A stretch of DNA of 52,437 nucleotides, taken from the NCBI GenBank assembly GCA_902545555.1, contig CACCGK010000002.1:84602-137038 (forward strand), written 5' to 3'. Origin of the DNA: an uncultured Pelagibacteraceae bacterium. GTDB lineage: Bacteria; Pseudomonadota; Alphaproteobacteria; Pelagibacterales; Pelagibacteraceae. The translations under genes were made by a program, and so were the position numbers. The notes beneath the pieces are model-generated. The model had not been told where the DNA came from and did no database searches. It worked only from the letters and a program-made list of their open reading frames with translations. This document shows positions 46,900 through 52,437 of the stretch, one piece after another (position 1 is the stretch's first letter; every line of letters starts with the position of its first letter).

Positions 46900-48015
46900 T
46901 TAATTTTCTTCGTAAGATTTATCTAAAAAGTTTTTAAGTGCACTCAAGAAATCAGGAACATCTAGTAAAAAGGAGTCGTGACCTTTATCTGACTCAATTT
47001 CTACAAATCCAACATCAGCTCCTATTGAGTTTAAAGCAATCACAATATCTTTATTTTCTTGGGTTGGATAAAGCCAATCTGAAGTAAATGAAATTATAAA
47101 AAATTTCGCGTTTGTATTTATAAATGCCTCAGAAAGATTACCATTGAATTTCTTAGCTAAATCAAAATAATCCATAGCTCTAGTAATATAAAGATAACTA
47201 TTTGCATCAAATCTATCTACGAAAACTGAGCCCTGATATCTTAAATAACTTTCTATTTGAAAATCAGCGTCAAATCCAAATTTAAGATCTTCTCTTTCTT
47301 GTAACTTTCTTCCAAATTTTTCCTGCAAACCTTTTTTAGATAAATAAGTAATATGAGCTGCCATTCTAGCTACTGCCAATCCTTTTCCAGGATTAGTATC
47401 CTTTGATGTATAATTCCCATCTTTCCAGTTACTATCAGCTGTAATAGCTTGCCTACCTAGTTCGTTAAAAGCAATATTTTGAGCTGAATGACTAGATGTG
47501 GTTGCTATCGGTATTACTGTTTTGGATTTATCAGGAAAGTTGCTAATAAACTGAAGGACTTGCATACCTCCCATTGAACCACCAGTTATAGAAAATAGTT
47601 TATCAATACCAAAATGATCAAGTAAATTATATTGAGCATTCACCATATCATTAATTGTAATAACAGGAAAATTTGTTCCAAAAATTTTTTGATCAGGATC
47701 TTTATGACTTGGTCCGTATGATCCCATACATCCACCAATTACGTTAGAGCAAATAACAAAATATTTATTCGTATCGATAGCTTTATCAGGACCTACTGCA
47801 TAACTCCACCAACCCTCCTTGTTAGTTACAGGGTTTATTCCGGTTACAAATTGATCTCCTGTTAGAGCATGAAAAACTAATATTGCATTATCTTTTTTTG
47901 AATTAAGTGAACCGTAAGTTTCATAGGCTATCGGAAAATCTTTTATGGTCTTTCCACAGTCTAATTTTAGTGGTTTATTTACAATTAAAGTTTTTATGTT
48001 TTTCTCGGTATTCAT
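46900..48015 (-). CDS. metX: homoserine O-acetyltransferase
   Basis: AYETYGSLNSKKDNAILVFHALTGD, GGSMGGMQVLQF, FISFTSDWLYPT, KGHDSFL. Confidence 0.95.
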   Translation of the reverse strand: MNTEKNIKTLIVNKPLKLDCGKTIKDFPIAYETYGSLNSKKDNAILVFHALTGDQFVTGINPVTNKEGWWSYAVGPDKAIDTNKYFVICSNVIGGCMGSYGPSHKDPDQKIFGTNFPVITINDMVNAQYNLLDHFGIDKLFSITGGSMGGMQVLQFISNFPDKSKTVIPIATTSSHSAQNIAFNELGRQAITADSNWKDGNYTSKDTNPGKGLAVARMAAHITYLSKKGLQEKFGRKLQEREDLKFGFDADFQIESYLRYQGSVFVDRFDANSYLYITRAMDYFDLAKKFNGNLSEAFINTNAKFFIISFTSDWLYPTQENKDIVIALNSIGADVGFVEIESDKGHDSFLLDVPDFLSALKNFLDKSYEEN

Positions 48016-48049
48016 AGTTTTTGACTGTTTCGAATTGTGAGAAAAAAAA

Positions 48050-48100
48050 CTATTTTAGCGGTTTTTTTTAAGCGCTCGCAATTCAGTTAAATCAGCGCAT
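48050..48100 (-). promoter_or_regulatory. SAM-II riboswitch upstream of metX
   Basis: Minus strand ATGCGCTGATTTAACTGAATTGCGAGCGCTTAAAAAAAACCGCTAAAATAG matches the SAM-II consensus (GCGCUGAUUUAAC...UUGC.AGCGC...GCUAAAA). Confidence 0.92.
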
Positions 48101-48206
48101 AATTTTTTTACTAGAACTTATTTATTATGTCAATTTTTTAAAAAATCCTCTTATTCTCTATAAAATTTTGTAATTTTATCTATAAAGAGCACATAAATTA
48201 AAAAAA

Positions 48207-49292
48207 ATGATAACTCCAAATTTCAAAAAATTTAAAATTGAGGCTTATAAGCCTGGTAAATCAAAAGTTAAGAAACTTAAGAACGTAATTAAGCTTTCTG
48301 CAAATGAGTCTGCTTTAGGTATGAGCCCTAAAGCAAAGAAAATAATATCAAAGAAAAATCTGAATTTAGATAAATATCCAGATGGAAAATCTCAAAATTT
48401 AAGAAAAGCAATATCTAAAGCTTATAAATGTAATTTTGAGAAAATTATTTGTGGAGCTGGTTCAGATGAAGTTATTCAAATGCTCTGTCAGTTATTTTTA
48501 AACCCAAAAGATGAGGTTGTGGTACCAGAGTACAGTTTTTTAATGTACAGAATTTACTCAAAAATTGTAGGTGCAAAAGTTGTTTTTGCAAAAGAAATTA
48601 ATTTTAAAGTTTCAGTAAATGAAATTTTAAAAAAAATAACAAAAAAAACTAAAATTGTGTTTATAGCTAACCCAAACAATCCTACAGGAACTTACTTAAC
48701 GAAAAAAGAAGTTTTAGAATTAAGAAAAAGATTAAATAAAAAAATTTTACTAGTAATAGATGATGCCTATGCAGAATATATGAAAAACAAAGATTATTCA
48801 TCTGGGTTAGATTTGTTTAAAAATAAATATAATGTTTTCATCCTTAGAACTTTTTCTAAAATGTTTGGATTAGCTTCTCTGAGAGTAGGTTGGGGATATG
48901 GATCAAAAAAAATAGTTGATGCGCTAAATGTTATAAAACCACCATTTAATGTAAATGGTATTGCTCAGTTAGCTGCCTCCGAGTCACTGAAGGATAAAGC
49001 TTTCATAAATAAATCGATTAGACATAATTTGTTATATTCTGAAAAAATTAAGAAATTTCTTGAGACATATAATATTTTTTCAAATTCAGTTTCAGCAAAT
49101 TTTTTGTTACTTAATTTTGAAAAATGCAGATACCCAGCAAAATTTCTGTATGAAAAACTTAAAAATAAGGGAATTATTTTAAGATCAACAGAAGATGGTT
49201 ATCATATAAAGAATAAATTAAGGTTAACTATTGGATCTAAAAAAGAAAACTTAAAATTTATGAGTGTTATTAAGCAAGTATTGCAAAAATGA
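48207..49292 (+). CDS. hisC: histidinol-phosphate aminotransferase
   Basis: KLSANESALGMSPKA, IANPNNPTGTYLT, RTFSKMFGLASLRVGWGYG. Confidence 0.93.
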   Translation: MITPNFKKFKIEAYKPGKSKVKKLKNVIKLSANESALGMSPKAKKIISKKNLNLDKYPDGKSQNLRKAISKAYKCNFEKIICGAGSDEVIQMLCQLFLNPKDEVVVPEYSFLMYRIYSKIVGAKVVFAKEINFKVSVNEILKKITKKTKIVFIANPNNPTGTYLTKKEVLELRKRLNKKILLVIDDAYAEYMKNKDYSSGLDLFKNKYNVFILRTFSKMFGLASLRVGWGYGSKKIVDALNVIKPPFNVNGIAQLAASESLKDKAFINKSIRHNLLYSEKIKKFLETYNIFSNSVSANFLLLNFEKCRYPAKFLYEKLKNKGIILRSTEDGYHIKNKLRLTIGSKKENLKFMSVIKQVLQK

Positions 49293-50185
49293 AAAATATT
49301 TTAATTATTGGCTGTGGATTATTAGGTTCATCTTTATTAAGGCGTATTAGCAAAAAAAAAATAGCAAAAAAAATATTTATTTATGAAAAATCAAAATCAA
49401 ATATTGCTAAGATAAGAAGATTAAAATTACCTGGGACATTTGTTAAATCATTAAAAGAAGGTGTAAGTAATTCAGATCTAATAATCTTTTGTACACCAAT
49501 GAGTGAATATAAAAATATTATTTTAAAAATTAATAATTTTATAACATCAAAAACATTGATTACAGATATTGGTTCTTCAAAAATTGAAACTTCTAAAATT
49601 ATAAATAAATTTTTAAAGCAAGGTATTCAATGGATTCAAAGTCACCCGATAGCTGGATCAGAGGTCAGTGGACCGGAGCATGGTAAAGAAAATATGTTTA
49701 CTGATAGATGGTGTATAATAATTAAAGAAAAAAATATTAAAATAAGTAACATAAATATTCTAACCAAGTTTTGGAAAAAAATTGGAGCAAAAGTAGTTGT
49801 TATGAGTGCTGAAAAACATGACAAAATATTTTCTATTACTAGTCATTTACCACACTTAATTGCCTATAATCTGGTTAAATCTGCGCAAGATTTTGAGAAA
49901 AAACAAAATTATGAGCTAATTAAATATAGCGCTGGTGGATTAAGAGATTTTTCTAGGATTGCAGCATCAAATGAAATCATGTGGAGAGATATTTTTTTTA
50001 ATAATAAAAACAATATTTCAAAAGCGATTGATTTATTCATTAAAAATTTAAATCAATTTAAAAAAGATATTAATTCAAAAAATAATAAGTCTATCGTAAA
50101 GAAACTTATTCAGACTAAAAAAGTAAGATCAAAAATCATTAAATTGAAACAAGATATTGATAAGCCTGACTTTGGAAGAAATTAG
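49289..50185 (+). CDS. tyrA: prephenate/arogenate dehydrogenase
   Basis: ILIIGCGLLGSSLLR Rossmann motif, HPIAGSEVSGPEHG, ITSHLPHLIAYNLV. Confidence 0.92.
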   Translation: MKNILIIGCGLLGSSLLRRISKKKIAKKIFIYEKSKSNIAKIRRLKLPGTFVKSLKEGVSNSDLIIFCTPMSEYKNIILKINNFITSKTLITDIGSSKIETSKIINKFLKQGIQWIQSHPIAGSEVSGPEHGKENMFTDRWCIIIKEKNIKISNINILTKFWKKIGAKVVVMSAEKHDKIFSITSHLPHLIAYNLVKSAQDFEKKQNYELIKYSAGGLRDFSRIAASNEIMWRDIFFNNKNNISKAIDLFIKNLNQFKKDINSKNNKSIVKKLIQTKKVRSKIIKLKQDIDKPDFGRN

Positions 50186-50928
50186 GATTTTATTCTAGAT
50201 ACTTTTTTTACCTTTAGCTTGGCAGTTTTTTGAATTCTATTAATTGTTTCTATAATTGGCATAATGATTACTTTCTTTTCTGGACCATAGGCATGAATTA
50301 GTTGTTTAGAGTTTAAACATATAGCAACATGACCTTTCCAAAAAATAATGTCTCCTTTTTTAAATTGTTCTTTTTTTGAATTCTTTTTTGTGTATTTGAT
50401 CTGATCTTTTGTATCTCTTGGATAAAACGAATTATTATAATAAAAAAATATTTGTATTAAGGCTGAGCAATCAATACCTTGAAATGTTTTTCCACCCCAA
50501 ACATATTTTACATTTAAAAATTTTTTAAATATTTTTGTAAAATTGTTTTCTTTATGGTTTACTTTTTTAATATCTGCTTTTTTGATCCATTTATTTTTTT
50601 GAATTTTTACATAATTATTGTTTTGTTCAAATACAGACAATTTGGATCCAAGTGTGAGCCAACTATTAGTTCTAATTCCAGGTTTTTTAAAAATTCTTGC
50701 TTTTAATGAACTGACTTTATAGTTAGGACTAAATTTTTTTACGTATTTTGAATTTTTTATAAACCCCTTATAGTTATCAAACAAAGTTTTAATTTTTATC
50801 CAATTTTTATTTTTTGCTAAAATTTTAAACTTTTCACCATGTATGATTTGTGAAGTTACTTCAGATTTTATAGAAGGTTTTTTATAAATGTTCGAAAAAT
50901 TACCTGTGAAATAAAAATTATTTTGCAC
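50182..50928 (-). CDS. NlpC/P60 family peptidase with SH3-like domains
   Basis: YVWGGKTFQGIDCSALIQIFF (catalytic Cys), GDIIFWKGHVAICL (His); N-terminal SH3b-like repeats. Confidence 0.88.
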   Translation of the reverse strand: MQNNFYFTGNFSNIYKKPSIKSEVTSQIIHGEKFKILAKNKNWIKIKTLFDNYKGFIKNSKYVKKFSPNYKVSSLKARIFKKPGIRTNSWLTLGSKLSVFEQNNNYVKIQKNKWIKKADIKKVNHKENNFTKIFKKFLNVKYVWGGKTFQGIDCSALIQIFFYYNNSFYPRDTKDQIKYTKKNSKKEQFKKGDIIFWKGHVAICLNSKQLIHAYGPEKKVIIMPIIETINRIQKTAKLKVKKVSRIKS

Positions 50929-52309
50929 TAATTTTGATATTATTTTTTATTAACCATAAACAAATTAACGATGGTATTACCATTATAGTTGTTAATACAA
51001 AAAATGTTCCCCAATCTCCATTTAACCAGTCAACCAAAGCTCCTGATGATGAAGCCAGAGTAGTACGACCGGCAGTACCAATTGAAGCAAGTAATGCATA
51101 TTGTGTAGCTGTATAAGTTCTATCAACTAGTAATGATATAAATGCAACAAATGCTACAGTTGCAAAAGCTGCTGTGATATCATCAGCTATAACTGCAATT
51201 GCAAATAAAATTTCTGATTTTCCAGTCCATGCTAAAACTGCAAATAAAAGATTTGTTATAGCCATTAACCCACCAGCAAAGAACATAGTTTTAATTGTTC
51301 CAGCTCTCATAGCCATTATTCCACCCAACAAAGTAAACACAACCGTTGTTATCCAACCAAGTCCTTTTGAATAAATTGCAATTTGACCTTTGGAGAAACC
51401 AATTTCTTTATAAAAAACAATGGACATTCTTCCCATAAATGCCTCACCTATCTTAAACAAGAAAACAAATCCTAATATTCCAACTGCAATGGCAAAACCA
51501 TTTTTTTTAAAAAAACTTATAATAGGTCCGCCTATTGTTCCTGTAATATACGCAATGAAGTTTGTAATTATATTGCTTGATCCAAGTTTTCCTTCAATCA
51601 ATTTGTCTGTTTCTTTTTGTTTTGCTTGTCTATTTGTTTCTATAGGTTCATGAACAAACATTAATCCTATATTCATTAAAATTATTAAAACACCCAAAAT
51701 TAAAAAAGTAGCTTGCCAATAGTCGGCAACACCCAGATTTTCAAAAAATTCTGCTGTAAACAAAGCAACAACTCCACCTAATTTATAACCTGTCCACCAA
51801 CCTACAACAGCCATAGCTGCACCAGCAGCCATTGATTTTCCTTCATTTTCATTTATCTGTTCAATTCTTAATGCATCTACAGTTATATCTTGGGTTGCTG
51901 ATGCGATAGCAATAATTAAACCTACAGTGATTAATAAAGCCAAATTTTCAGTTGGGTTAATCACACTCCAAACAACAAGACTTAACAAAATAATTAATTG
52001 CATCAAAACTATCCAGCCTCTTCTATGACCTAATTTTTTTGTTAGTATTGGAATTTGAATTCTATCTATAATGGGAGCCCACAAATAATTGAAAGCGTAT
52101 ACTCCAAAAATTAAACCTGCCCATCCAATTGTTGACCTACTAAGACCTTCTTCTTTAAGCCAAAGACTCAAACTGCTTGCAATTAATACCCAAGGGAAAC
52201 CACTTATTGCACCCAATAAAAGAATTCTTACCATTCGAATATCTTTATAAACTACAAGAGATTCAAGCCATGTTTGTTTCTTTGTTTCAGACATAATTAA
52301 TTTCTCCAA
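50918..52309 (-). CDS. AmpG-like muropeptide/MFS transporter
   Basis: GAISGFPWVLIASSLSLWLKEEGLSRSTIGWAGL, ATQDITVDALRIEQ typical of AmpG; start could also be the Met at 52294. Confidence 0.85.
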   Translation of the reverse strand: MEKLIMSETKKQTWLESLVVYKDIRMVRILLLGAISGFPWVLIASSLSLWLKEEGLSRSTIGWAGLIFGVYAFNYLWAPIIDRIQIPILTKKLGHRRGWIVLMQLIILLSLVVWSVINPTENLALLITVGLIIAIASATQDITVDALRIEQINENEGKSMAAGAAMAVVGWWTGYKLGGVVALFTAEFFENLGVADYWQATFLILGVLIILMNIGLMFVHEPIETNRQAKQKETDKLIEGKLGSSNIITNFIAYITGTIGGPIISFFKKNGFAIAVGILGFVFLFKIGEAFMGRMSIVFYKEIGFSKGQIAIYSKGLGWITTVVFTLLGGIMAMRAGTIKTMFFAGGLMAITNLLFAVLAWTGKSEILFAIAVIADDITAAFATVAFVAFISLLVDRTYTATQYALLASIGTAGRTTLASSSGALVDWLNGDWGTFFVLTTIMVIPSLICLWLIKNNIKISAK

Positions 52310-52437
52310 AAGGATGGTAAGAACAATACTAATATTGCAAACAACTCAAGTCTACCTAAAATCATACCTACAGTTAAGATCCATTTAGAAATATTCGGTA
52401 AAGATGAAAAATCTCCATTAGGTCCTATTATAGGACC
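52297..52437 (-). CDS. trkH: C-terminal end of TrkH-family potassium transporter (partial)
   Basis: Minus-strand translation GPIIGPNGDFSSLPNISKWILTVGMILGRLELFAILVLFLPSFWRN*. Confidence 0.8.
   Translation of the reverse strand, partial: GPIIGPNGDFSSLPNISKWILTVGMILGRLELFAILVLFLPSFWRN

Overview
AT-rich, gene-dense alphaproteobacterial window that looks like SAR11 / 'Candidatus Pelagibacter'. That assignment is inferred from composition, gene order and the DMSP demethylation cluster. Most of it is core genome: ftsY-dapF / ffh-rpsP-trmD-rplS-leuCDB; dmdC-dmdB-hydrolase-dmdA; asd; sdhCDAB; mmsA-mdh-sucCD-sucAB-lpdA; priA; atpHAGDC; rppH-ctpA-rsfS-nadD-proAB-obgE-rpmA-rplU; gloB-metW-metX behind a SAM-II riboswitch; hisC-tyrA; NlpC/P60, AmpG-like MFS, partial trkH. 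The one clearly accessory region is about 2.5 kb between lpdA and priA (29.59-32.12 kb). It holds two tandem cassette-like elements. Each is bounded by a copy of the lpdA 3' end (AATACACTCTTAA, three copies in total). Each carries type IV pilin gene(s), a truncated 'mini-pilin' ORF with an identical breakpoint, and pairs of 11-bp-phased direct repeats laid out like integrase arm-type sites. The repeats are CTTGGTAC in element 1 and CTTGGCAC in element 2. No recombinase is encoded in the window. I consider this a candidate undescribed non-autonomous pilin-cassette integration system. A second anomaly is a cluster of four same-sign (+1) frameshifts at or next to poly(A) tracts, all in sucC, sucD, sucA and lpdA and not seen elsewhere in the window.
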